DNA of 64,000 bases, taken from contig CAMVRT010000002.1 in assembly GCA_947169975.1 (NCBI GenBank), positions 142,734 through 206,733 of the forward strand. Reading direction: 5' to 3'. The notes beneath the pieces were generated by a model. The model did no database searches and was not told where the DNA came from. It saw only the letters and a program-made list of their open reading frames with translations. Position 1 is the stretch's first letter, and each line of letters opens with the position of its first letter. Below are positions 46,488-55,161 of this stretch, piece after piece. The translations under genes and the position numbers were made by a program. This DNA is from an uncultured Oscillospiraceae bacterium. GTDB lineage: Bacteria > Bacillota > Clostridia > Oscillospirales > Oscillospiraceae.

Positions 46488-48784
46488 TGAAACGGGAAAG
46501 CTTCAACGGCGGCTGGCAGTTCTGCCGGGGCAGTGGAACGGCGCTGGAGCGCACGATAAACGGTGCAAAGACGCCGGTCCCGGTAACGCTGCCCCATGAC
46601 GCCATGATCAGGGCTGCGCGGGATCCCCAGACGCCCACCGGCAACGCCACCGGGTATTATCCCGCCGAGACCGTTCACTATACCAAAGAATTCGAATGGG
46701 ATGACCTTTCCGGCGCCGCGTACCTGGAATTTGAAGGGATCTATCACAACACGGCGGTATACGTCAACGCCTGCCTGGCGGCGCAGCACTATAACGGCTA
46801 TACCGCTTTTACGGTCGATATTTCGCCCTTTCTGAAACCAGGAAAGAACACCGTCAAGGTACTGGTGCGAAACGGTGTTCCGTCCAGCCGCTGGTATTCG
46901 GGCACCGGTATTTACCGGGACGTGTGGCTGCTTCGGGCGGGCAGCGTCCATATCGCTCCAAACGGCGTGAAGATCACAGTGGCGGAAGCGGATGAGGAAG
47001 CCGCGGCGCTTCTGATCCAAACAACCCTGGTAAACCGGGACGCACGGCAGCGGACACTTTGCCTGCGCCATCGTATCGACGATACAGAGATCAGCGCTCC
47101 GGTAACGCTCTTGGCAGGCGAGACCAAGACAGTATCGTTGCGCTTTACGCTGGAGCACCCAAAGCTCTGGAGCGTTGACGATCCCTTCCTGTACGACTGC
47201 AAGACAGCGCTTGAGGGGCTGGATAGCGAGCACACGCGCTTCGGCGTCCGAACCCTTTCCCTGGACGCCAGGCGCGGGCTGCGTATAAACGGCGAGCCCA
47301 TCAAGCTCCGAGGCGGCTGCATCCACCAGGATCACGGCGTGATCGGGGCGGTGGAGCACCGGGCGCTGACTTTCCGGCGTATCCGGAAGCTCAAGGAAGC
47401 GGGCTATAACGCGATCCGCTGCGCCCATTTCCCCACCAGCCGGACGGTGCTGGAGGCCTGTGACGAGCTGGGGATGCTCGTGATGTTGGAGCTCTGCGAC
47501 GCCTGGACGGCGCCGAAGGTGGACTTTGATTATTCCGCCCACTTTCTTTCTCACTGGAAGGAAGACGCTTCGGCCATGGTGGAGCTGGCCTACAATCATC
47601 CCTCGGTGATCTTTTATTCCATCGGCAACGAGATCTGTGAAATCAGCGATCCCCGTGAGGTACAGTACGGCAGACAGATCTGCGATCATATCCGTGCGCT
47701 GGACCCTACGCGTTACCTCACCAACTGCGTGAACCCGGTGCTGTCGCTGATGGATCGCATTCCGGAGCTGGCTGTCAAGGCCGGGGCGGACATCAATTCC
47801 ATTCTGAACGGGAATGCAGAGGAGCTGGCCAGACTCATGGCCTCCCGGGAGATCGGCGAGCCGCTGGAGGAGGCCTTCAGTTATCTGGACGTGGCAGGCT
47901 ATAATTACGCCACTTTCCGCTATGAAGCGGACGCTGCGCAATATCCACACCGCGTCATGCTGGGGGCGGAGTGCTATCCCAGCGCCCTCTATGAAAACTG
48001 GAAGCTCTGTGAGAAGCTCCCGCAGCTGATCGGAGACTTTGGCTGGGCCGCCTGGGACTACCTGGGCGAGGCAGGCGTTGGGCAGCATCGCTACGGCGAG
48101 GCGCTGGAGTACGATCTGTACGGCGCCTATCCCTGGCGAAGTGCGGGCTGCGGTGACTTCGATTTGATCGGTGACCGCCGTCCGGTATCCTACTGGCGGC
48201 AGATCGTCTGGGGCCTTCGGAAAGAGCCCTATCTTGCCGTGCAGGATCCGGCCCATTACGGAGAAAAGCAGTCTCCCACCCGCTGGGGCTGGTCGGACGC
48301 CCTGCGAAGCTGGAATTACCGGGGCTATGAAGGCAAGCCCATCGTGGTGGAGGTCTATTCCGACGCCGACGAGGTCGAACTGTTTGACAACGGCCGCTCG
48401 GTCGGAAAACAGAAGACAGAGCGCTGCAAGGCGCTGTTTGATACTGTTTACGAGCCGGGCGAGCTGACAGCGATCAATATCCGGGGCGGAAAGAACGCGG
48501 AACAGGATCGGCTGATGACTGCCTCCGACGAAGTTTATCTGGAACAGACAGACCTGGGTGACGGGATCATCGAGCTCTCCGTAAAGGACAAAGAGGGCGT
48601 CCTCAACCCGGAGGCCGTATTGACCATCACGGCGGAAACAAAGGGAGAGCGTACGATCCTGGGCTTTGGCTCGGCAGACCCGAAGAGCGAGGAAAACTAT
48701 TTCGACAAGACCATCCAGACCTGGCACGGCCGGGCGCTCATCGTGACGCGCGGTGACGGAGATTTGAAGATCGAGGTGCAATGA
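46487..48784 (+). CDS. Glycoside hydrolase family 2 (beta-galactosidase-like)
   Basis: SFNGGWQFCRG...VTLPHDAMI, SSRWYSGTGIYRDVWL, GGCIHQDHGVIGA, YSIGNEICEI acid/base, LGAECYPSA nucleophile region. Confidence 0.92.
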   Translation: MKRESFNGGWQFCRGSGTALERTINGAKTPVPVTLPHDAMIRAARDPQTPTGNATGYYPAETVHYTKEFEWDDLSGAAYLEFEGIYHNTAVYVNACLAAQHYNGYTAFTVDISPFLKPGKNTVKVLVRNGVPSSRWYSGTGIYRDVWLLRAGSVHIAPNGVKITVAEADEEAAALLIQTTLVNRDARQRTLCLRHRIDDTEISAPVTLLAGETKTVSLRFTLEHPKLWSVDDPFLYDCKTALEGLDSEHTRFGVRTLSLDARRGLRINGEPIKLRGGCIHQDHGVIGAVEHRALTFRRIRKLKEAGYNAIRCAHFPTSRTVLEACDELGMLVMLELCDAWTAPKVDFDYSAHFLSHWKEDASAMVELAYNHPSVIFYSIGNEICEISDPREVQYGRQICDHIRALDPTRYLTNCVNPVLSLMDRIPELAVKAGADINSILNGNAEELARLMASREIGEPLEEAFSYLDVAGYNYATFRYEADAAQYPHRVMLGAECYPSALYENWKLCEKLPQLIGDFGWAAWDYLGEAGVGQHRYGEALEYDLYGAYPWRSAGCGDFDLIGDRRPVSYWRQIVWGLRKEPYLAVQDPAHYGEKQSPTRWGWSDALRSWNYRGYEGKPIVVEVYSDADEVELFDNGRSVGKQKTERCKALFDTVYEPGELTAINIRGGKNAEQDRLMTASDEVYLEQTDLGDGIIELSVKDKEGVLNPEAVLTITAETKGERTILGFGSADPKSEENYFDKTIQTWHGRALIVTRGDGDLKIEVQ

Positions 48785-48785
48785 C

Positions 48786-49694
48786 ATGGCGTTTACGGCG
48801 ATCAAACGGGCGGTGATGAACGCCCGCTTTCATAAAATCAACAAGCATTACAAGAGCGATCCCGTCGTTGGGGACCGCAGTTACATCCAGCGCGAAGGCA
48901 AGGACCCGGTAGAAGTGCTCTTCTACTATCCCAAGCAGCGGGAAAACATGCCGGTATTCGTGCAGATCCACGGCGGCGCCTGGGTCGGAATGGACGCGGT
49001 GGACGATGACCGCTATTGCAAACGGCTGAGCGACGAGCTGGGGGCCTTTGTGGTCAATGTGAACTACAGGCGGCTGTATGACAAGAGCTTCCCTTATCCG
49101 CAGGAAGAGGTTGTGGATACCGTCAAGTGGCTCAAGGCGCACGCAAAGCAGCTGGGCATCGACCCCGACAGGATCGTCCTCTCAGGCGGCAGCGCGGGCG
49201 GACACCTCACAGCGGGTTCTGCCATTCTGCTGGCACAGCAGGGCGTGCATATCGCGGGACAGATCATGGAGGTGCCCTTCCTGGATTTCACCGGCACGAT
49301 CCCCATCGACTTTCCGGAGGGAGACAAGCTCTACAAGTTGATGTTTGAGCTCTATCCTCCCAAGCTGCCTCTGGACAGCGAGGTGCTGTCCCCGGCGGCG
49401 AAAATTACGGAGGAAACGTTGAAGAAGCTCTCTCCGGCGGTGGTTATCGTCTGCGGCCGGGATCCCCTGCATCCCCAGGGAGAGCGTTACGCGGAGCTTT
49501 TGAAGCAGCATGGCAAGCTGCTGGATCTGAAACTGTACAAAGACGGCTATCACGGCTTTGGCACCGAAAAGGCCGAGGAAAAGCCGGAGCAGGACAAGCT
49601 GCGGGAGGACTGCTTCCGCTATAAGGTGGAAAAGGCGAAAGAACTCTATGCGATGAGCAAGGAGGAAAACCATGGCAAAGCGGAAAACGCATAA
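48786..49694 (+). CDS. Alpha/beta hydrolase (esterase), HGGAWVG type
   Basis: VFVQIHGGAWVGMDAVDDD, IVLSGGSAGGHLTAGS, YKDGYHGF. Confidence 0.87.
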   Translation: MAFTAIKRAVMNARFHKINKHYKSDPVVGDRSYIQREGKDPVEVLFYYPKQRENMPVFVQIHGGAWVGMDAVDDDRYCKRLSDELGAFVVNVNYRRLYDKSFPYPQEEVVDTVKWLKAHAKQLGIDPDRIVLSGGSAGGHLTAGSAILLAQQGVHIAGQIMEVPFLDFTGTIPIDFPEGDKLYKLMFELYPPKLPLDSEVLSPAAKITEETLKKLSPAVVIVCGRDPLHPQGERYAELLKQHGKLLDLKLYKDGYHGFGTEKAEEKPEQDKLREDCFRYKVEKAKELYAMSKEENHGKAENA

Positions 49695-50796
49695 GGAGGA
49701 CCGGAAGGGCTGGCCTCTGTTCAATCGGCTTCTGGCAGACTATATCGAGCTGACCCGTTTCCCGGAGCTGCCGGAGCGCCCGAAGGTGGGCAAAAACTAC
49801 GAATACTGGCCGGACGGCGCTCTCTGCGCCAACGGCAATCCCTATCATGGCTGCATTCGCCTGGGCAGTGCCAATAAGCTCATGATCGGGTTCTCCGGCG
49901 GCGGGGTATCCATGGATGAGCATACCGCAGCCAGACCTCAGCGCGTGGGCGGCCAGGGCGAGATGTTCTATTCTGACGATGTGCGCTTTGGGGACATCAT
50001 TCCCCGGATCGGAACCTTCGGACCGTCAAAAAAGAATCCCTTCCGGGACTGGAGTTTGCTGTTTGTACCTTATGCTACCGGGGACTTTCACTGCGGGACC
50101 GGAGATTTCCCCTATACGGCTCTGAATGGAAAGCCCAGCGTGCTGCATCACCACGGCTATACGAATTTTCAGATGCTTTTGAAAAAGATCAAGGAACTGG
50201 TTCCAAATCCGGAGCAGATCCTGGTGACGGGGTTTTCGGCGGGAGCCTTCGCAACGTCCCTGCTTACCGACACGGTTGCCGCTGCCTTCCCGGAGTGCCG
50301 GGACATTACCGCCTGCGCAGACAGCGCCATGATGCATTATGATTGGCAGAGGGTGGCCCGGGAGGTCTGGAAAGCACCGGAAGAGATCGTTTCGCGCCTC
50401 ACAGGAGACGAGATCGTCACCGACAATCTTCTGGCGCTGCACCGAAACCACCCGGAGATCAAGATCATGTACTGCTGCTCCGTACGGGATGCTGCGCTGA
50501 CCCAGATGGAGATGTATCTGGAGGATGGGCGCTGGGTGCCGGACAAGGCGGCGGGGGTCAGCTTCCAGCGGAAGCTCAAAGAGATGCTGGAAACGCTGCA
50601 AAAGTCGATTCCCGAATTGAGCGTATTTATCTTTGATACGCCGGATAAAAAAAGCAAGAACGCCGAGCTGACCGTTCACTGCCTCTGCGGCTCCAATGCC
50701 GCCTTCACCACTGTCGTGGACGGTGTAAGCTGCGCAGATTGGATGATGCGCGGCGTAGGCGGTGAGGTGCTGAAGCTGGGAATGGAGAAGCTATGA
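49672..50796 (+). CDS. Pectinacetylesterase-family-like hydrolase (cytoplasmic)
   Basis: LMIGFSGGGVSMDEHTAARP, DWSLLFVPYATGDFHCGTGDF, ILVTGFSAGAFATSLLTDTV. Confidence 0.65.
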   Translation: MAKRKTHKEDRKGWPLFNRLLADYIELTRFPELPERPKVGKNYEYWPDGALCANGNPYHGCIRLGSANKLMIGFSGGGVSMDEHTAARPQRVGGQGEMFYSDDVRFGDIIPRIGTFGPSKKNPFRDWSLLFVPYATGDFHCGTGDFPYTALNGKPSVLHHHGYTNFQMLLKKIKELVPNPEQILVTGFSAGAFATSLLTDTVAAAFPECRDITACADSAMMHYDWQRVAREVWKAPEEIVSRLTGDEIVTDNLLALHRNHPEIKIMYCCSVRDAALTQMEMYLEDGRWVPDKAAGVSFQRKLKEMLETLQKSIPELSVFIFDTPDKKSKNAELTVHCLCGSNAAFTTVVDGVSCADWMMRGVGGEVLKLGMEKL

Positions 50797-51686
50797 ATCT
50801 GAAGCTTGCAGCTATGAAGCTTGCTGTTCGGGCAAAGCGGAAAAAAGAAGTCTGGAAAAACCCCGTCGGTGAGCGCTTTCTGGTACCGCGAAGCGGGAAG
50901 AAGGGCATCGACGTGCTCCTTTATCGTCCGCAGCATACTGCGAAGCCCTGGCCGGTGCTGTTTAACATCCACGGCGGTGCATGGGTCGGCTGCGATGCCA
51001 GTCAGATGGACAGCTACTGCCTGGATATGGCGGAAAAGTGTGGTGCGTTCATCGTGAACATCAATTATACCAAGCTGGACATTCGGCCTTTTCCCTACCC
51101 GCAGGAGGAAATTCGGGATACGGTGCTGTATTTCCGGACGCACGCCGATGAATACGGTCTTGACAGGGAGAGATTTGCCCTGATTGGCTACTCGGCGGGC
51201 GGGCATCTGGCGGCAGCCAGCACACTGATGCTCCACGATATGGACGTGGATGTCTCGGCACAGGTGCTGTGCTACGCCTTCCTGGATTTTAAGATGCTGG
51301 AAAGCCTCTTCCGGGGCAGCAAGGATGCCTGGAGCATGAATGATTTTTTCCTCCCGGAGGGTGTTAGGATCGACGATCCCTATATCTCTCCTGTCGCCGC
51401 AGCGGACAGCCAGCTAAAAGGGATTGCCCCGGCGATCTTTATCTGCTGTGGCCCTGATCCTCTCACGGAGGCGGGAAAAGCCTACCGGGAGCGGCTGGAA
51501 GCCAACGGCGTGCAAACGAGCTTTCAACTGTACGACGAGGCGATCCACGGCTTTTTGGAGGTCAATCACAAGGAGTATCCCGCTCAAGAGGCCAAGAACC
51601 CCAAGCAGGAAGCGCTTGCCAAGGAGGCCGAGGACTATATTGCCTCCACATTGCAGGCCATTTGGAACAAAGGAGCAGAAAAATGA
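50793..51686 (+). CDS. Alpha/beta hydrolase (esterase), paralog of 48786-49694
   Basis: VLFNIHGGAWVGCDASQMDSYC, FPYPQEEIRDTV, FALIGYSAGGHLAAAS, YDEAIHGF. Confidence 0.87.
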   Translation: MNLKLAAMKLAVRAKRKKEVWKNPVGERFLVPRSGKKGIDVLLYRPQHTAKPWPVLFNIHGGAWVGCDASQMDSYCLDMAEKCGAFIVNINYTKLDIRPFPYPQEEIRDTVLYFRTHADEYGLDRERFALIGYSAGGHLAAASTLMLHDMDVDVSAQVLCYAFLDFKMLESLFRGSKDAWSMNDFFLPEGVRIDDPYISPVAAADSQLKGIAPAIFICCGPDPLTEAGKAYRERLEANGVQTSFQLYDEAIHGFLEVNHKEYPAQEAKNPKQEALAKEAEDYIASTLQAIWNKGAEK

Positions 51687-52717
51687 AGGCAGAAACAATT
51701 ATTCTGAATGAGGAAAGAAATGTCACATTGACCGCATATTTGCAGGAGGTTGACGGCGAATTTGGCTTTTCCAAGCGCCCGGCCATGCTGGTGATCCCCG
51801 GCGGCGGCTATGCCATGTGCTCTGACCGGGAGGCCGATCCCGTGGCCATGGCCCACCTCAAGGCGGGATACCAGGCCTTTGTTCTGCGCTATACCTGCAC
51901 GCCTAAGGGGAAGTGGCCTTTGCCGCTCTTGGACTATGAGCAGGCCATGGCGCTCATTGAGGAGCGGGCGGAAGAATGGCATTTGGACACGGCAAAGATC
52001 GCGGTTGTCGGATTTTCAGCCGGTGGGCATCTGGCGGCCTGCGCCGCGACGATGGCGGAGCATAAGCCTGCCGCCGCAGTGCTGGTATATCCCGCGATCC
52101 TGAAGGACATTTGCGATATGTGCCAGCCGGGCATGCCCTATCCCCATGAGCATGTCACGGCAGCCACCTGCCCCTGTTTCTTTGCCGCGGCGCGGGATGA
52201 CCGCACCGTGGATATTTCCAATACGCTCCGCATGGAGCTCGCTCTATCTGAAAAGGGCGTTGCTTTTGAAAGCCATATCTATTCCTACGGCGGACACGGC
52301 TTTTCCACAGGCGAAGACTGGATCAACACCAATTCCGTCTGCCCGCGCCTGCCCCGTTGGGTTCCGGACAGTATCCAGTGGCTGGGAGAGGTCATGGGAA
52401 AGCTGAAGCGCGGCGGCTTCACTGAGCCGATGAGCGCGCTCTCGATGAACGGTAATTTCGCGCCGGTACTCAGCGTAAATTGCACGCTTTCGCACCTGAG
52501 GAAGCAGAGCGAAGAGGCCAAATCCGTGCTGGCGCCTATGTTTGCCGCCATTGAGGCCGTTGCGAAAGCACGTCAGTTCTCGGTGGAAGGGCTGATGGCA
52601 GCCGTGGGAAACAACACAGCCCGGGAGATCCTGGAGATGGTGCAAATTCCTGCGGGGACGATCACGGAGATCGACAAGGCACTGCATCAGCTCGTCAATA
52701 AACTGGAGGATGAATAA
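51683..52717 (+). CDS. Alpha/beta hydrolase with about 100-aa helical C-terminal extension
   Basis: PAMLVIPGGGYAMCSDREADP, IAVVGFSAGGHLAACAA, SYGGHGFSTG. Confidence 0.85.
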   Translation: MKAETIILNEERNVTLTAYLQEVDGEFGFSKRPAMLVIPGGGYAMCSDREADPVAMAHLKAGYQAFVLRYTCTPKGKWPLPLLDYEQAMALIEERAEEWHLDTAKIAVVGFSAGGHLAACAATMAEHKPAAAVLVYPAILKDICDMCQPGMPYPHEHVTAATCPCFFAAARDDRTVDISNTLRMELALSEKGVAFESHIYSYGGHGFSTGEDWINTNSVCPRLPRWVPDSIQWLGEVMGKLKRGGFTEPMSALSMNGNFAPVLSVNCTLSHLRKQSEEAKSVLAPMFAAIEAVAKARQFSVEGLMAAVGNNTAREILEMVQIPAGTITEIDKALHQLVNKLEDE

Positions 52718-52719
52718 AG

Positions 52720-55161
52720 ATGGTCAAAATCGATTCCCCTGAGGTGCAGGACTTTGAAAGAGAACACCTGAAGACGCTCCGAGCGCTTGCGCCGGAGTGC
52801 ATGGTGCTGCTGAAAAAGAACGGAGACTTCCCGCTTTCTGCTCCCTGCGAGGTCGCGCTGTACGGTGCGGGCGCGCGGGAGACCATCAAGGGAGGCACCG
52901 GAAGCGGCGACGTGAATGTGCGACACACGGTCAGCATTGAAGAAGGCTTGGAGAATGCCGGCTTCATCGTCACCACAAAGCCGTGGATGGATGGCTACAA
53001 GGCCATCCGGGATGAAGCCGTCAAGGGTTTTTATGAAGATATCGCCCGGGAAGCGAAGGAACTTGGCAAGTCTGTCTTTCTCGTCGGCATGGGACGTACG
53101 CCTCCGGAGCCCCGCTATGAGATCCCCATCGACGGCAAAGGCGAGGTTTGTATTTACGTGCTCGCCCGCAACTCCGGCGAGGGTGCGGATCGTCCCGGAG
53201 GCGAGGGGGACTATCTGCTGACGGAGGATGAAAAGCGAGATATTCTGCGCTGTGCAGAGCAATATAAAAAGTTTCTTCTGGTGCTGAACGTGGGCGGCCC
53301 GGTGGATATTTCGCCTATACTGGACAAGGTGAATAATGTTTTGCTTCTGAGCCAGCTGGGCAGCGTGACGGGCGACGCCTTTGCCGATGTGCTGCTGGGG
53401 AAAGCCACTCCCTCCGGCAAGCTCACCACCACTTGGGCCAGGGCCGAAGATCTTCCTGCCATCGGGGATTTCGCTCAGCGCGACGATACCCGCTATCGGG
53501 AAGGTGTGTTCGTGGGCTACCGCTATTATGACGCGGCAGGCGTCAAGACGCTTTTCCCCTTTGGCTACGGCCTGAGCTACACAGAATTTGAGACGGAATG
53601 CACCGCTTTCGAGGTGGAAAACGGGATCGTAAGCGTAAAGGCGAAGATCAGCAATACCGGCCGCTTCCCCGGAAAGGAGACCGCACAGCTCTATTATTCC
53701 GCGCCGGGCGGCAAGCTCGTCAAGCCTCTGCGGGAGTTGGGCGCTTATGCCAAGACTCGAGAACTTGCTCCCGGTGAGAGCGAGGTCCTTTTGCTGAAAC
53801 TCCCCCTGGAGAATATGGCCAGTTGGGATGCGGAAAACGACTGCTGGCTGCTGGAGCGAGGGGAATACCTGTTCAGCCTCGGCAGCACACCGGTTGGGAT
53901 CGTATCGCTGGATGGGGATGCAGCTTCCGCGACCCTCAGTCATTCCGGCGGCGAGGCCGATTTCAAAGACTGGAATCCACAGATTATGGGTGAAAGCCCC
54001 GAAGATCTGCCGTGCATCCCGGTTTCCGCAGTCTCACTTGGCCGCATCGGGCACTATGATCGGGAAAGCATTGAGCGGGAGCACATCGGATCGGAGGACC
54101 TGTCCGGCTTCTCTGACCGGGAGCTGGCCACAATCTGCGTGGGAAAGCACTCGGACGCAGAGGGCATGGCGGCCATCATCGGCAATTCCGCCTCCCGTCT
54201 GGCGGGCGGCGCGGGCGAAACCGCGACTATTGTGACAGAAAAGGGCTATGGCGCCATCGTCATGGCCGATGGCCCTGCGGGGCTTCGTCTTGCCACCAGG
54301 TACATGGAGACGGCGGACGGTCAGGAGAGTCTGGATTTCGAAGCCTTTCACAGTATCCTCTATATTCTCCCTCCCGAGATCCAGCAGCTGATCCGGCTGA
54401 AGCTGCGGCAGAATGAGGAAAAAGCCAAAAACCACACGGTACTGTATCACTATGCTTCCGCCATCCCCATCGGGACAGCCCTGGCCCAAGCCTGGAACGG
54501 CTCCGTGGCAGAAGAGTGCGGTGACTTGGTCGGAGCGGAAATGGAGCTCTTTGGTGCAAACATCTGGCTGGCACCGGCTCTGAACATCCACCGCAGCCCG
54601 CTCTGCGGCCGGAACTTTGAATACTATTCGGAGGATCCCCTAATCTCCGGTAAGACTGCAGCGGCGATGACACGCGGTGTACAGAGGCATGAAAAGTGCG
54701 CCGTCACCATCAAGCACTTTGCCTGCAACAATCAGGAGACCAACCGCTTCGGTTCCAACAGCGTGGTATCACAGAGGGCTTTGCGGGAAATTTACCTCAA
54801 GGGCTTTGAGATATGCGTAAAGGAAGCCGCCCCCAAGGCGCTGATGACCTCCTACAACCTGCTGGGCGGCATCCATACCGCAAACCGCCGCGACCTGATC
54901 ACAACGGTGCTGCGGGGCGAGTGGGGCTTTGAGGGCATCGTTATGACCGACTGGGGAACGACCAACGACAAGTTCAATCTGGGCGTCTACGGCGCTTCCA
55001 GCCCGGCACTCTGCATCAAAGCCGGCAACGATCTGATGATGTCCGGCACCAAAGAAGATGTGGACGGTATCTTGACAGGCTTGAAGGACGGGACGATCAC
55101 CCGCGCCGAGCTGGAAGCGTGCGCGGGAAGGATCTTGGCGCTTTCCAAGGAGTTAAGCTGA
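52720..55161 (+). CDS. Glycoside hydrolase family 3 with reversed domain order
   Basis: GH3_C-like domain at the N-terminus (LYGAGARETIKGGTGSGDVN), FnIII-like, then catalytic domain (IVMADGPAGLRL, GANIWLAPALNIHRSPLCGRNFEYYSEDP, KHFACNNQETNR, MTDWGTTN). Confidence 0.92.
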   Translation: MVKIDSPEVQDFEREHLKTLRALAPECMVLLKKNGDFPLSAPCEVALYGAGARETIKGGTGSGDVNVRHTVSIEEGLENAGFIVTTKPWMDGYKAIRDEAVKGFYEDIAREAKELGKSVFLVGMGRTPPEPRYEIPIDGKGEVCIYVLARNSGEGADRPGGEGDYLLTEDEKRDILRCAEQYKKFLLVLNVGGPVDISPILDKVNNVLLLSQLGSVTGDAFADVLLGKATPSGKLTTTWARAEDLPAIGDFAQRDDTRYREGVFVGYRYYDAAGVKTLFPFGYGLSYTEFETECTAFEVENGIVSVKAKISNTGRFPGKETAQLYYSAPGGKLVKPLRELGAYAKTRELAPGESEVLLLKLPLENMASWDAENDCWLLERGEYLFSLGSTPVGIVSLDGDAASATLSHSGGEADFKDWNPQIMGESPEDLPCIPVSAVSLGRIGHYDRESIEREHIGSEDLSGFSDRELATICVGKHSDAEGMAAIIGNSASRLAGGAGETATIVTEKGYGAIVMADGPAGLRLATRYMETADGQESLDFEAFHSILYILPPEIQQLIRLKLRQNEEKAKNHTVLYHYASAIPIGTALAQAWNGSVAEECGDLVGAEMELFGANIWLAPALNIHRSPLCGRNFEYYSEDPLISGKTAAAMTRGVQRHEKCAVTIKHFACNNQETNRFGSNSVVSQRALREIYLKGFEICVKEAAPKALMTSYNLLGGIHTANRRDLITTVLRGEWGFEGIVMTDWGTTNDKFNLGVYGASSPALCIKAGNDLMMSGTKEDVDGILTGLKDGTITRAELEACAGRILALSKELS

